Shown piece after piece: positions 23,311-37,200 of a DNA stretch of 64,000 bases. The stretch comes from Erigeron canadensis (Eukaryota > Streptophyta > Magnoliopsida > Asterales > Asteraceae). The position numbers were made by a program, and so were the translations under genes. Position 1 is the first letter of the stretch; every line of letters starts with the position of its first letter. The notes beneath the pieces are model-generated. The model searched no databases, was not told the origin of the DNA, and was given only the letters and a program-made list of their open reading frames with translations. The stretch is from the NCBI RefSeq assembly GCF_010389155.1, contig NC_057768.1, positions 46,417,633 to 46,481,632 on the forward strand, given 5' to 3'.

Positions 23311-25214
23311 TGATATTCGTACCACTAATTTTAATATATTTATCACACTGTACAACATTCTGAACATACTGTATAAATTACTAAAGTATATATGTGGTAG
23401 ATTAATCAAAACCCGTGGTATGAATATCACTCCCCTTAAATTAATGGATAAAAGAGAGAAAATTAATTCATTAAGGGTAAATTGGTCATTTTACATGGGA
23501 ACATTTTTATGATAATTTTTATAAAGTAGTAAAAAAAGTGAGAGAATTAATTACTTCTTTTTAGGGATATTTTTATAAGAAAGAGTATTGAAAAATGCAA
23601 AAAGAGAAAGTGTGATCTATAATAATATAACTAGAAGAGGGGATTGAGGGTACACTTGGTACCCCTAATCTCTCTCTTTGAGCCTAATCCTCTATCCTTA
23701 TTAATCCTCTACTTTTTTAATATTTATTTAATAAATAAACAAATGGTCAACCTTGTATTATTATTATCTTTATTTATCAATATACATACAACCTAAAAAT
23801 ACCCTCACATATTCCAAACCCAAACAAAAGCCAACGGCCATTAGAAAAAACCTACGACGAAAAGGTTTTTTATCATTATTATATCATGATTAGCTAACGA
23901 ATTCTTATGTTATTGTTTTGTAATCCATTATAGGTTTCACCATGGCTTCTTCTTCAACAACAAAAAATAAGACCACATTAGTTCATCTTGAAAATCTTAA
24001 GCCAACACATGTAACCATCATCTACCAACCCAAAGAAAATCAAAACCTTCGATATGGTCTTTGTTGATAAATTTGATATGTATTTTTCAAATTATATATT
24101 TTTCTTTAGTTTTCATAATTATATTTTAAAATTTTTGTTTGTGTTTGTCGTAAGTTTAGATATAACAAACTAAATACTTTTTTTTTAACTAAAGTTGAAA
24201 AAAAAGGTTAACTAGATTCAATATTTATATGGAGTTAATTTTCATATGGTTCTTTTTTTTATTTTATCTTATTTTTAAAAAAAAAAACTAAAGTTGAAAA
24301 AAAGGGGTTAATTAGATTCAATATTTATATAAAGTTAATTTTCAAATGTTTTCTTCTTTAGTTTTCGTAATTACAGTCTAAAAGTGTTGTTTGTGTTTGT
24401 TTTAAGTTTAGATATAACAAAATTTGTGATGAAGATGGACACCCAACCAATTGTACTTAGTTTACAAAGAAGTCCTTTAAAACCTGTGACAATTTGAACA
24501 TGTTTTCAAATAGTTATATTTTCGTTCTAATTATAAATATACTTCTTCAACTTTTTGCCTTATTTGATTCATTTTCTGTTTTATTTTAAGAAATTTTTAT
24601 TTTTTATTCTCTATCTATTTAATATACTTGAATTCCAATTTTTTAACTTTGATTAATATATTTTGAGATTACTCATTCATTGGACGAACATGAACACTAA
24701 TACTAGTAAAGATATGTGCCAAGAATTCACTAGTTAAAGATATGAATCTTCAAATCAAATACGGAGTAAGTTTTAAATAAAAAGAACAAAAAGATAATAA
24801 ACCAATTAAGCTAATGGTTTTTTTTTTCTTTTCTTTATACTCTAATAATTAAGCTATTTGGGCTTATAATGGCTTTCGGAAGCAGACAAATATCTTCCTT
24901 TTAAAACAAAAAAAGAAACGAAGAACAGAAGGTGGGCCGATGTGTTAAAATTCGACGCTCATATCGCCGCCTTTCAATAAAAGAGAAAAAGAAAAAGGAG
25001 TTTCAAGAGCACACGAAGTCAAATTCATATTACGGTTTCTTGTATTCAACCAGGTTTTTCTCTATTAACCTAATTTTTATATCTTGATTTGATTTTGTAT
25101 TTCTGCTGTTGTTGATAAAACCCTAATTAAAAACATTTATTGCTTTTCCGTTGATAAAACATCTAATTCTGAGTTTATTTATTCGATAACAGATATAAGG
25201 ATTAATATATAGGA
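23311..25214. other. Intergenic; one 41-codon ORF and short local repeats
   Basis: An ATG at 23942 in a good context (CACCATGGC) opens 41 codons to a TGA at 24065-24067; the product (MASSSTTKNKTTLVHLENL...) matches nothing I know. Between 24095 and 24425 two blocks are repeated: AACTAAAGTTGAAAAAAA plus following sequence (24187, 24287), and TTTGTGTTTG..AAGTTTAGATATAACAAA (24135, 24378). From about 24820 the sequence becomes homologous to the region upstream of AE7 copy A (from about 15900), the start of the duplicated segment. Confidence 0.45.
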
Positions 25215-28200
25215 ATGGCACCAGCCTTAATCAATGCAAACCCGGTTGTATACCAAAAGAAAGAACGCCCGGCTCGAACTAAACCCGGTGACAGCGGTTT
25301 TGATGAATATGCAGCTGAACTCATTGACCAACTTGAAATATTTGATATCCTTTTAAATCATGTTTACATTTCTTCTTTCATTATATATACACATATACTA
25401 TATAATATATGTGCAATGGAATTTATCTATGTATTTATTAGCTACGATATAGAATACCGTCTTTATGCGACTTCTTAACGTATTGTTACATCATATTAGA
25501 GATATAAAAGATCCTGAACATCCTTATTCTTTAGAGGAGTTGAAAGTCATTACAGAGGATGCTATTGAAGTAGATGATAAGCGTAACTATGTTCGGTAAC
25601 TGCAATTATATATATTTTTTTTTGCCTTTTTATACCTTCTGATTTTGCTTTACGGAATTTGTAACGAAGCTAAGTTACTTTTGTTCAGGGTCACATTTAC
25701 ACCGACGGTTGAGCATTGCAGTATGGCAACTGTTATTGGGCTTTGTTTGCGGGTTAAACTTATGCGCAGCCTACCTTCTCGTTTTAAGGTATTGCTTAAT
25801 GTAGTAATGATATCTTATTCTTAGCTTAGGAACTTTGCAACTTGACTTACTTGATGAATCTAGTTACCGGTTTCTTGTCCGGTAACAAGTTTTCGTTTGT
25901 AAAGTTTTCGAGACTGCATTTACTTGATTTGCTATTGTTTTGATTAATATACAAGGTGCTGCTGAATACTTTGGGTTTGATTTTTGGATTTGACTTGATG
26001 CAGTAGAATCTTAATCCTTTGTTAACCTCTTTATAAAGCATATAGAGTTCGAAAGTTATAATTTGTAAGCAAACGTAGAACCAACAGAGGTTAGTGGATG
26101 TAATTAGTGGAAGAAGAGGTGTCATTTATTGGATTTAAGAAAGTTAAGCTTTGGTAATTGCGTATGTTTATTTTCTTTGTAAAAGTTGTGACATAAGCCA
26201 GATAAAGTAAAATGAAATAGAGGGAGTTCTCTTGCAAGAGAAGCATTTTGTTTTGTTGCTATTATACATTCGAGTGTGGCCATAGTTCAAGAGGCATGTT
26301 TAACTATCAACCAAACATCTTAAGGAGTTAAGACCCCTTAGAAATGGCAAATGAGAACATTTTTGTCTGAATTCGGTAACTTGGTATAATCATTTTGTTC
26401 ATAACAATGACAATTTGTTCATGGGCAAAAATTTGGATCGAATTGATAAAAGGCAAAACATTATAGAAGATATGCCAAATAAGAATAGTTGCCATTCTTG
26501 ATGAGTATGAATAGAAAGGTAATATAAATCAGAGCATATTCTCCTGATGTTTAAATGTTTCATGTAGTTTGACCTCACCCTCAAGCCCTGAAAAAAAGAA
26601 GGTTTCCGGGAGTTGAGTTACATAAAAAGTTGAAACGTGGACCTGTATATACTTTTATCACTTTGTTAAAGGTTTGGTGGGAATAAGTTACAGAATTTAT
26701 AAAAGTATTTAGGTTGTACCTTCCCTGAACCTATTATTTGTGCATAGGGTCTTAAGTTGCTTTGTATTTCATCTATTAAGTTTTCATTTTAACTTATATT
26801 CCATGCCGGATTTGTTTTTGATGATTTTCTTATTGAACTTTTTGTCTTTATAGACGCTTGTGATGCTAAATACTAATGTTAAGGAATTATCCGTTTCTTT
26901 AGGTTGACATCAAGGTGGCTCCCGGGACTCATGCAACTGAAGATGCAGGTAAGGCTCTTCCATTAATATGTAAATGAGAAAGGGTGGTGGACTATAGTGC
27001 TCTACTTAATTTCGATAAAAATGTTTATACAACTAACAAACATGGTTTTAAGTTAGTAAAATGTAACAAGATAATACACTTCTGGTATCATCTGGCCATT
27101 TCAATCATAGCAAATTTAAATCATTTTCCCTGTTTGACCCAATTTAACTGATGTTTCACCTGAACTGACTTGTTTCCATGCGAATTGATTATAATCACCT
27201 CTAGTTATAACTTAGTGGTGCGAACCTTTTGATGCCTTAGAGACTAGAGTTGATATCAACCTTTGACCAAGTTGTATATAGCAGAAAAAATGTTGCTTCC
27301 AGATGACTTTTGAAACTGTTAGGAACAGCCTTAGCTTTAGCACAGCGGAAGCAATTAAACAAGAAGATAAATCAAGAAAATAGATAAACGACACATGAGA
27401 TTTAACGTGGTTCGGCTCCACTGGGGGTCTAGTCCACCGGCTGCAACTAGGTTATTTATTAAGCTCTGAACCATTTAAATTACAATTACATATGAGGGGT
27501 ATATATAGGAGGACAACTAGGGTTTCTTGCTTGTTGAACAAGGAAACCAATTTGGGCTTCCTAATCAATAAACACAACCGGCAGGCCCGTAGGTCTTCAG
27601 AAACCCAACAATCTCCCACTCGAAGGCCTTGCGATAAATTTCAGCTTGCCATTCAAGTAAACAATATCCCGATCAAACAATAACTTCAATAATCTTTAGA
27701 TAATAAAAATCCTCCAAGCCTCCAGTGCCAAGAACAAACTAAAACTTTAACAATAAAACTTACTTAAGTCTTCTGTTCTCCATGAACAAGCTAAGATTTC
27801 AATAAAAACAGATAGGAACAAAAGTCCTCACAAGTCAGCTCCCAAGAACAAACCAAACTTCAATCCATGCATCCTAAGTGTACCTAGTTGCAGTGTCCCT
27901 TTTCATCAGTCACTTAAAAGACCCAATACAGTCAGACACAACTAACCCAGTCATGGCAAAGATCACCAATGACTCAACTTCAATTTCAATCGGCTCCTAC
28001 TGATCTGAAATACCGGCTCCAGAGACTCCAGAGGAACAACACTCTCCACTAGCGGCATCACAGGAGAGATTTCATTCGGACCCTAGTCTTCATAACTCAT
28101 CGTCGATTTCAACATATGTCAACACACTCCTCGTGCTCCCACTGTTACAAAATCCGGTCGAAGTTCAAACCTATGAATACGCTCAAACAGATTACTGAAA

Positions 28201-30528
28201 GTCCCGGAGTCCTCTACCGCGCACCAGACTCGTATAACTCTCGAATCCGCGAGCCAAGACTTTTTTCCGAAAGTTGGTTCGATTCTTCCGGTAGTGCAGT
28301 AATCTACTCCAAAAGTCTAAACAACAGACGAGTGCTTCACTACAGTAGGTAACTTAAAATGAAGCAAACCAGAATATGTAACAAGAGTCTTCACTGCCTT
28401 CCAATGAGCCCCAATGCATCAATCCAGACACATTCTCATAAGCAGTATTTTATCAACCTCGAGCGACTCTAAAACCCTGAGTACCTCCCACAAGTCAACT
28501 AAGCACAACTCCTACTGTTATTCTAATCCATGCTAAAGCAGAATTCATGAGACAAACCTCCACTCGTATTCAACCAACGAAAACCTTCACCCAATACGAG
28601 TACAAAATCCACTCAAAAGTTAAAACCACCGATTAAAACTAAACAAGGAATAGCACCCATAGTTCTATACCAGTTAACAACAAACGATCAATAACAACAA
28701 TAGAGAAAACAAACGTTAAAACAAACGTTAGTTCCATGACTTGACTAACTTTTTTCACCCGTGACGATACTAGCAACCCCGGAACAGGAAGACTTAAAAA
28801 ACTCAAAGCACTCCAAACCTACTAGTTCTTTTTTCTTCAGTAACGGTACCACATCCAACAGAAATGCAATCCACTCCAAAACACTTGTATATATCCGGTT
28901 GAACAAAGGCTTAACCCTAATCAACCTAATACCTTGTTTCAATGGACTAACTTCAAATGATGGTACTTATCTTTTTCTTTTTTTTTTTTAAATCGATCAA
29001 GGTACTAACACAACAACAAACTTAGTAACAACCACCCGCAATAACCACACCCTAATCTTGAATCAGAATAATAACCCGAGATACAACTCAAACAATAAAT
29101 TGAAAGAGACAATAACTCAACCTCTAATCAATGACGAACAAGAATGTCACGGTGGTAACCAAGAACAATAAAACCAAAAACAGTGCTCTTATCTTCCAAT
29201 AGATCAATCAACACCAAAACCTCCAAAGTTCAGAAACCCAAAACACAAACCCTAACGAAAAATCAATCAAAACAATCGAACTGAATACGTCAAAACCGAT
29301 TATTTGAACAATTTTTTTCAGATCAGGACAAGGTTTCACTTGTTGGTGACGGCTGGCAGCAGCAGCGACGACAAGCGGCTAATGGTGGTGTCAGCGGTGG
29401 AACAGCAAAAAAACCAGCTGCAAACCAGGCCTCAAAACAGATCAAACAGGAAGAAAACAAAACAGCAGCAGCAATTTCAGCAGCAAATAAGGGCTCTAAG
29501 AAGACCAGCGAACAAGGGAAGCACAAAACCCACCCCCAAATCCCTAAGTATAGCAGCTGTAGGTGTCGGCAGCAGAACAGCCCCTTAAATGCAAAACACA
29601 GATCTGATCAGTAGCAGACAACAGCGAACAGCAGCAGCAGTGGAACAGCAGCTGTTGGTGGCGGATGCTCTGATGGTTGGCTGCAAACGACGAACAAGGG
29701 AAGAACCCTAATCGCAACAGCTAGCTAATACAGACCCGAAACCGAGAACCTTAGCTCTGATACCACTTGTTAGGAGCCGCCTTAGCTTTAGCACAGCGGA
29801 AGCAATTAAACAAGATAAATCAAGAAAATAGATAAACAACACACGATTTAACGTGGTTCGGCCCTAGTGGGGGCCAAGTCCACCGGCTGCAACTAGGTTA
29901 TTATATTTAAGCTTACATGCGAGGGGTATATATAGGACAACTAGGGTTTCTTGCTTGTTGAACAAGGAAACCAATTTGGGCTTCCTAATCAATAAACACA
30001 ACCAGCAGGCCCGTAAGGCCTTCACAAACCCAACAGAAACCCCTGTCTATCTAAATCTCCTCCAAAAATTCATGACTATTGAAACCGAAATTCCTAATAC
30101 TTCTTCCAGAATAAGATAAAAGCATATATGCCTAAAATTTTTACTATTCATTTTTTGTGTTTTTTTGAGTTTGAGGTCTTAAGTCTCATCCCTATGTCTT
30201 ATATGGATTTTGGGTTCACAAATTTTCCCGGATATTTGCTTGCCCCTTTTTTTGAGACTCTGTGTAATGCAACATGAAATACACCATGTTGCCATTTCTA
30301 TGTCCCGATAAGTTAGCTGACAGCTTTAACATGAAGAGAGAATGTGATATAAGATCTAATTCTGTAAATTGGATAGAATGTAGATTTTTATATTATATGT
30401 TTATTCTAACTCCCTTGTGATATACAGTGAATAAGCAATTGAATGATAAGGAACGGGTTGCTGCTGCCCTGGAAAATCCTAATCTTGTCGACATGGTTGA
30501 TGAATGCCTGTCTCCATCTTTTGAATAA
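25215..30528 (+). CDS. AE7-like: AE7/MIP18-family Fe-S assembly protein, copy B
   Basis: Five exons: 25215-25344, 25490-25595, 25689-25788, 26903-26948 and 30428-30528. Each has the same length as in copy A, giving 160 aa with no break. It carries the same MIP18/DUF59 blocks, with the conserved cysteine in [18 protein letters not shown] context (here [17 protein letters not shown]), then [10 protein letters not shown] and [21 protein letters not shown]. At every site in the core where the two copies differ, this copy keeps the residue I expect for the family, so it is the better candidate for the functional gene. Intron 1 is again AT-AC. Intron 4 is 3.5 kb because an LTR element has inserted. 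Introns and both flanks are homologous to copy A, so the duplication was a DNA-level tandem event and not retroposition. Confidence 0.92.
25345..25489 (+). other. Putative U12-type AT-AC intron, copy B
   Basis: It starts ATATCCTTTT and ends TATTGTTAC. A near-consensus U12 branch site, TTCTTAAC, lies about 12 bases before the end. The flanking exons join in frame as in copy A. The branch site is better preserved here than in copy A. Confidence 0.85.
27317..27610 (-). repeat. LTR (3' LTR of minus-strand element)
   Basis: Long terminal repeat adjacent to the polypurine tract complement at 27611-27622. It is homologous to 29768-30035 with small indels. Confidence 0.9.
29390..29680 (+). repeat. 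CAG/GCA-rich tract inside LTR element
   Basis: Imperfect CAGCAG and AACAGCAG repeats, which translate as glutamine- or alanine-rich frames depending on strand. It lies in what would be the leader of the minus-strand element. Open frames at 29304-29588 and 29323-29526 are by-products of this composition. Confidence 0.6.
29768..30035 (-). repeat. LTR (5' LTR of minus-strand element)
   Basis: Long terminal repeat adjacent to the tRNA primer-binding site complement (about 29750-29766). Confidence 0.9.
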
Positions 30529-33500
30529 AAGTTGCACCCAATACAGAGCCAGTCACCAACATGCTGAGGGTCTCTTTTGAGCCTATAACCATGGTAAATG
30601 CTATCAGGACATTTTAATTACCTATGAGAGTGAAAGTGAGTGAGCTTTTTAGTTTTTATATAATGTGTGGATAGTTGCCAAATATCCCGAGGAGGCCACG
30701 AGGATCAAATAGGAGGATATAGCATTGTTTCATAACTATACACCTTCAGTTTATTTTCTAGAGACCGTTTATGTGAATCTTTGTAATGATATTCTTTTAT
30801 TGCTGATTACTTCAAGCGATGTACAAGCATATTTTGCCCCCCTTTTTTTTTTTTTCCGTATTTGTTTGAAGAATTTAGCTGGATCGTGCTGCTTCTTTTT
30901 GTTTATCTATGCATATGAGATTCAAGTACGAGTATTTGATTGTCCCAAAAGCCCAAACCAGTCTCCTCAATTCACTAGCCGCCACTCACCATTCACCTTA
31001 ATTAAAAGAATGAAATATTAATGATCAGCAGTTAGACACTTCATTCAGCATAAAAAGTAGATAATAATGATTCATTCGTTACTTACGGTGTGCTACTTCC
31101 ACATCCATGACGATTAATGAAAAACAAGACCCTTTCATATGGATCTTCAATATACAGTTTTTTATTTTTGCTTTATGAATTGGTAAATGAAAAATAAAAG
31201 GAAAGCAAAAACCAGGTTTACGTATTGAAGAGATTACATATTATTATGAACTACAAGTGTGTTTCTGGCTTCATTCAATGCACTACAGGTCTACAGCCGA
31301 ATGTGTTTCAAGTTGTGGCTTCGTGCAATGCACTATAGCCGAATGTGTTTAGTTGTTTAACAATGTCACACATTATATATGGGGAAATATTAAATACTGT
31401 TAATAGCATTAATTCTCCTTTCACAAATATCTCATGTTTGTCACATGTTAAATCAATAATCATGCCATCTAAATGTGAGGGCAACAAAAACTGTCTAATT
31501 GCTGTTAACAGCATATTAAACATCCCCATATACTATATATATCATCATTATTATTGCATTAAAATATATATAGTAAACCTCTATAAACTAATAGTGCTGA
31601 GATCGAGATTATTTATTAATTTAATGTTTTATTAATTTATCAAATGCTAATTTATAATACTCTAAAGTTGGGACTTGACAAATTATTAATTTTATCTAAT
31701 TTATCGAATATTAATTTTTAAAGATTTCACTGTAAATTTGTTATAAATGATTAAACATTATTATTATTATTATTATTATTATTCACTGTTTAAATAAAAT
31801 AGTTTAATTAGGTGTTTGGCCCGTGTATATTTTTGTGTGGATAAGAATGAATCGAAGGATTCGGATGAGTATGAACCGTAAAACTGAAGATAGGTTAAAG
31901 TCTAACATGTGGTGCGCGTGCATGCTTCTTGACGACTCTTCTATGTGAACCCTCCCTGGTAATGTGTCTTTTAAGCAAACTGAAAGGTCATCTGTCATTT
32001 AAGAATTTGGAAGGTCATCGGCCAACTTTTCATATAACAGCGCCAGATATCACCTCCCTTCGATAAAGCCTCGGGGTCTACTTTACATTTAATTCAATTA
32101 GTATCAAATATACTGGAAACATATGCTTTTTAAAAGAATATATGGTAACAAATGGGGTCTGATACTCTGATAAATAATGGCGCTTCAATGTTTTCCAATT
32201 AAGGAGGTTCCATAAAATTTTAACATGAGTTTCATTTTTTTTGGTCGGTCCATTCACCCATTGACCCCTTCGAATTATATATATTTAGCACTGAACTTGG
32301 AACATTGTTGGTTGTTTAGCCTTAAGAATCAATCTACCAAATAATATAGCAAGAAAGGAATATATGTATGTTTGTAACAATGAAAGTGTAGAACACCTTG
32401 GAAAGTGGCCATGATATATTGATAAGTTAAGATCGATTTATTTAAAACTTAATAATGTACCATTTTTTTGTTTTTTCTTTTTACTGCTCATTTATTCCTC
32501 TCTAACCCCATGAAATTCTTAGAATACACCAATGGTATGCCTCTTTATTCTTCCTCAAATATTTTATAAAAATATTAAATTAGATACACAATTAAAATTT
32601 TATTCCTTTTAATCAAATTGTGTCAATTACATCAATGTTAAACTTACTTAATTTTCTACACTACAAGATTAATGACTTTTAGTGATCGAAAAGAACAGTC
32701 ATAAAAAGTAAAAAAACAGTCCCTAAATCCTATTAGACTTTCTCCTTCTCAAATAAAAAGAGTCACTACTGCCACCATCACTAAAGGTCTTTTCAGACTA
32801 AAATTTTCAGTCACAAAAAGTTTGGAAGATATAGTGACCGATATATCAGACATTATAGACTGTCCTAAAAAAGTAAAGAAAGTTGACTAATGAATAAAAG
32901 TTCAGTCAGTAAAGTCCCAACAATTAAATTTTAATTGGTATTTTATTTGGACTGCAATAACAATTATATACATACACAAATAAGACATACAAAAAGAAGT
33001 GTAATTATATTTAATTCCAGATAGCAAAAAAAGTTACAATATCCATTCATTTATAAGCCAACTATTTAACAAACAAAATTTCTTCTACTCGAACCTAAAC
33101 ATAAATGTATCCATATGCGTCAAATGCAATTGTATTTAAAAGTAGCCTCCAAACATGATCGCAGTTTGAACGGCTAACTTGCTCCTTCCGAATGCAATTT
33201 AAATGGTCGAAGAACCTTACACATGACAAACATGAACCATGAAAACAATATTCAAACAAGATAGAGATAAAGGGGTCTGATCATCCTCTTGTAAAACTAC
33301 CAGCCAAAATGGGCGGGTCAGCCCAACCCCCTACATATCTAGCTACTTTCTTAAGTTATAAATAACTATTGTTTAATATTATGTGATAAACAAGCTATAT
33401 AAAAATGCAAGTGATACAAGAGCCTTTCCAAGTAATTCTCATCTTCCAACCCTTTGACCCATTTGGTTCCCTTTTTTGCTAAATAATTTTATTTCAACCA

Positions 33501-34264
33501 CTTGATCTGGGTAACTTTGATCAGGTAGTTCCGGTTGTTGTTTTGACCCGGCTGCATTTCTTCCCAATACCCAACCAACCCATTTTCCCACCTCTCATTA
33601 TCACTGTTATAATATATAGGTTTTACCTTGAATGCATATTCATTAGCTTCTGCCTCTGGACTACTAGCTAGTAAGGTTCTAAATTAATATGTTGGATTAA
33701 AACATTGCGAAGGGAGTTTTATCTGTACTACTTATATACTATTTAATGCTTATATCATTAAACAATATTTATAATATTTAATGTCCCATATCATTTGATG
33801 TTTTTAAATTTTTTGTATTATTAATATTAATGTATTAATTTTAAAATTGCTGTTAAAAAAAAAGAGAAGAAAACAAAGGTTGGTTAGTTGGACTTGCTTG
33901 TTGATTTGGTTTTAATGCATTTAACTACTTTTAATGATCAGTCTCTTACAAGTTACAACTCTACCAAAAGTCCAAAACCTGGCCAATTTAAAATATAAAA
34001 AAAAGGAAAAAAAAAAAGGAAAGGAAAAGGAAGCTGCAACTAAAGTTAAAGGTAGGTTCATACGAAGTGGAAGGAATTTTCTGGGAAGTTATTCAAAAGA
34101 AAAATCGATGGAACGGTAAAAGGTTCAAGGTGATATATATGAAGACGTTGGTCCATTGTTATCTATATACACATAATAAAACACGATTCGGGTCTTGTTA
34201 AAAAGTGTACGCACTCAGTCACATTTCGGGAGCGCGCCTACAACTTTTGCCAGATTTCATATAT
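30529..34264. other. Intergenic, no gene recognised
   Basis: From 30529 to about 31030 the sequence is the duplicated 3' flank of AE7 (compare 18891-19800). An (ATT) microsatellite runs at 31758-31784. A short direct repeat around GCAATGCACTA(C/T)AG occurs at 31275 and 31327. The remainder, including the open frame at 33934-34119, has no recognisable family or element ends. Confidence 0.5.
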
Positions 34265-37200
34265 ATGGAGTTAAAAACTGGTCCTGGTTCAAATCTCGAA
34301 CAATCAAAAAACCATTCCAGTCTAGAATATCCAAGCGGTTCCTCAATCGGGAAAGAGAAGTTCTTCATCAGTACACCTTCGCTGGTTTCAAGAAACCTCC
34401 AAAATGAACTGCCGGCGGAACCTAACGAGTCTGACACCATGATTAATGGTAAGCTTTAATTTCGTTTCTAAGCTTAGTTGTATTCATGTTCAGCCCTAAA
34501 TTAGAGACTATTCGTCATCACTTACTGCAAAGTCTGGGCTGTTTATGTTTAAGTTTCCGGTCGAGATGAATCCCCAGCTGATTTATCATGCGCATATATA
34601 TATATATATATATATAGCTACAAAACATATATCCAACTCCGTTAATTATTTAATTTTAAGCATTATATATATATATATATACACTCTCGTATATCTATAT
34701 AGGGTGGGTTATTTTGAGTACAAGGGAAAAAAAGTACAAAAAGTACAACCTTCTTCCTTCCTCTCCGGCCACCTTCTTTTCCGCCGAACGCCACACCTCC
34801 TCCTTCTTCCTTCTTCTCCGGCGAACAACCACCGCCACCACCTCCGACGACTTTCTTGCGAGAATCAGGTTCGTTTTTGGGTGGATACGGTACGGGCCAG
34901 TGGCCCTCATCCGTTCTAAACTGGTTGTCAAGAGACGCATATGGGAATCATATGGATTTGATGGGCGGCGATCCAAGAGATGGTGACGGTTTGCTACGGT
35001 ACGGGCGAAGCCCTTGCTGCCGGCGCCATGGTTGGGGTGGTCGGAGATGACGGTGGTTGTCTCGTCGGAGAAGGACGTGGTGGCTGGCGGCGGCAGTCTC
35101 GCCGGAGAAGGAGCGGGCTGCTGAGAAGGAGGAAGAAGGAGAAAAAAGGCTTGATCTGATCCGTTCAAAACTTTGATCCAACGTCTGTAGAGTGTACTTT
35201 TGTACTTTTTTTCCATGTGTACTCAAATATATATGTATCAATAAAAGTATTCAATTTTCCTAAAATAGCATTAGATAATTTGAGAATCAAGTTTGTGTAC
35301 GGGTTATTTAATTGATAAGAGGGAAATGTAACAGAAAATATAAACAATGGGAAATGGATAGAGTATTTGGAAGAATAACAAATTTTGTTGTTTGAAACAG
35401 ATACAGAATGAATATAAGTAAAATACAAAGTTTTAATTAATAATTAAAAGTAATACATATAACATCATTAAGACAAATCATTTTTTATCTACATTCTCAA
35501 CCATTCTTTACAATTTATAAAAAGATGAAATCATTCTCACTTCTATGTTCTCATTCTCATTATCTGGTACAACCAAACAATGAAAGTCATTCTCATTCCC
35601 TTTCTCCTTTTTCAAAGGCCATGGATTTTGGTTAGGATTCGAGATAACGAAGAGGACCAAAGAGTCTTTTTGCGAGTCTCTTTTAGTGTGCATATCATCA
35701 GGTATTCAAGACTCACCAACGGAGTCAGGAGACCCCAGCCCATTCCGCCCCCAAGTCGCCTGCTACACCGCCCCGCTAGACAACTTCAAGCAAGGGAATC
35801 CAAATCTCGTCGGGCGACTGACGCTTCCTTTTTCACTTTCCCTAAGTAACTAGCCATTTCTAACCAATTCCCCTTTTCACTTTTCAAGCAACTAGCCGGC
35901 GACCCTTAGATTTTTGAGGGGCTTCTTGCTTGGTGATGTGGCGCCACATTGTGAAATCCCCCCATAAGGGAGTTGACTCGCTCCCACTAGTATAATGATG
36001 GCGAGATGTGCTCCATTATTATATCTATTCCATTGATAGTAAGTATAGTAAGGGCATAAGGAGTACCGAGAGAAACATTTATACTAGTAAACCCTTTTAT
36101 ATATAGTGATTTTATGGAGGTGGATTATGCTTGGTTCATCGATCATTTCTTTTTATTGAAAATTTTTTCACTTCAAGTGATCGATTAGGTTTCGAGTTAA
36201 AGGTCAAGTCAACTAATGTTACTCGACTAAAACAGGATCCAAGACGAGAGTAGAAAACATTGTGGTATGTCATGAAGAGGTGAATGATAAGATGCAAAAA
36301 GCATTGAAGTCCTTAAATTTCCGTTATGAGTGCAATCTTATCCAGTTTTGGGCACCTTGTAGCGATGGAAAGTACGTGTTACTAAAAACTGTAGATCAAC
36401 CTTTTCACCTTGGAAAACCCGATGATGGACTCTGTAGTTACAGGAGGGAATCAGAGCGTAACTGGTTTCTAGTGGATGAGAAGTGTGATGAAAAAGAGCT
36501 TAATCCCGTGGCACGAGTATTTAGGAGACAATTGCCAGAGGGGACTTCTGATGTGATGAATCACCATTTGAAAAAATATCCACTACACGATTGTGCCATT
36601 CGTTTCAATCTTCATGGATATCTGGTTTTGCCAGTGTTTGATTCTGATACTATGTTATGTGTTGGAGTGCTTGAATTCATCACATATCTGAAACATCTCG
36701 ACTGTGCTTATGAGGTTCAAGAAGTTCATCGAACCCTCAAGGTTTTCATCTAATCTCTCATTTTGTATCATAATTGGTTACTCTTTATATGTGATTTTCT
36801 TGTTTCTAGTTTTGTGCCGTAATGTGTTTGTTGTTGGAAAAATAAACTTGAGCTGTCATATTAGAACAATTGCACTTATACGTGTATCTGAACTATTAGA
36901 TTGTTGTTGTCCTGCAGGCAGTGAACCTGACATCGCCACAAGCATTTGATTGCCCTACATCTTATGTGAGTTTGGAGTGTTGATTATAATAGTTAAAAGA
37001 ATTTATCTTCTTTTTCTTTAGTAGTTCAACTAATTGCTACTTAACTTCTAATGCTGATATTGGTAAATGCTTACACAGTTTAACTACAAAAACCGACAGC
37101 ATGAGCTAGATGATTGCATCAGTTCTCAACTTTACCACAAGAACTTCATTAGCATAACTAACTCACAGAAAACGTCTGCGAATGATGTTAGTAGCAAGAA

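Larger units (their letters stand above)
27317..30035 (-). mobile_element. Non-autonomous LTR retrotransposon in AE7 copy B intron
   Basis: Two LTRs, 27317-27610 (294 bp) and 29768-30035 (268 bp), begin TGTT and end AACA and flank a 2.16-kb interior. The 5-bp duplication GAAAC lies at 27312-27316 and 30036-30040. Just inside the right LTR is the complement of TGGTATCAGAGCTAAGG, an initiator-methionine tRNA primer site. Just inside the left LTR is the complement of a GTGGGAGAT polypurine tract. Both place the element on the minus strand. No gag, protease, integrase or reverse transcriptase can be found in the interior, so it depends on other elements. The interior end near the primer site is rich in CAG/GCA triplets. 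LTR length differences and scattered substitutions show it is not very recent. Confidence 0.9.

Noticed and set aside
28116..28352. 78-codon open frame inside the LTR element
   Set aside because: It is on the strand opposite to the element, with no gag or pol similarity.
34695..35241. Several open frames of 60-173 codons on both strands
   Set aside because: They coincide with a fold-back transposon inside an intron and reflect its CCG/CTC-rich composition.
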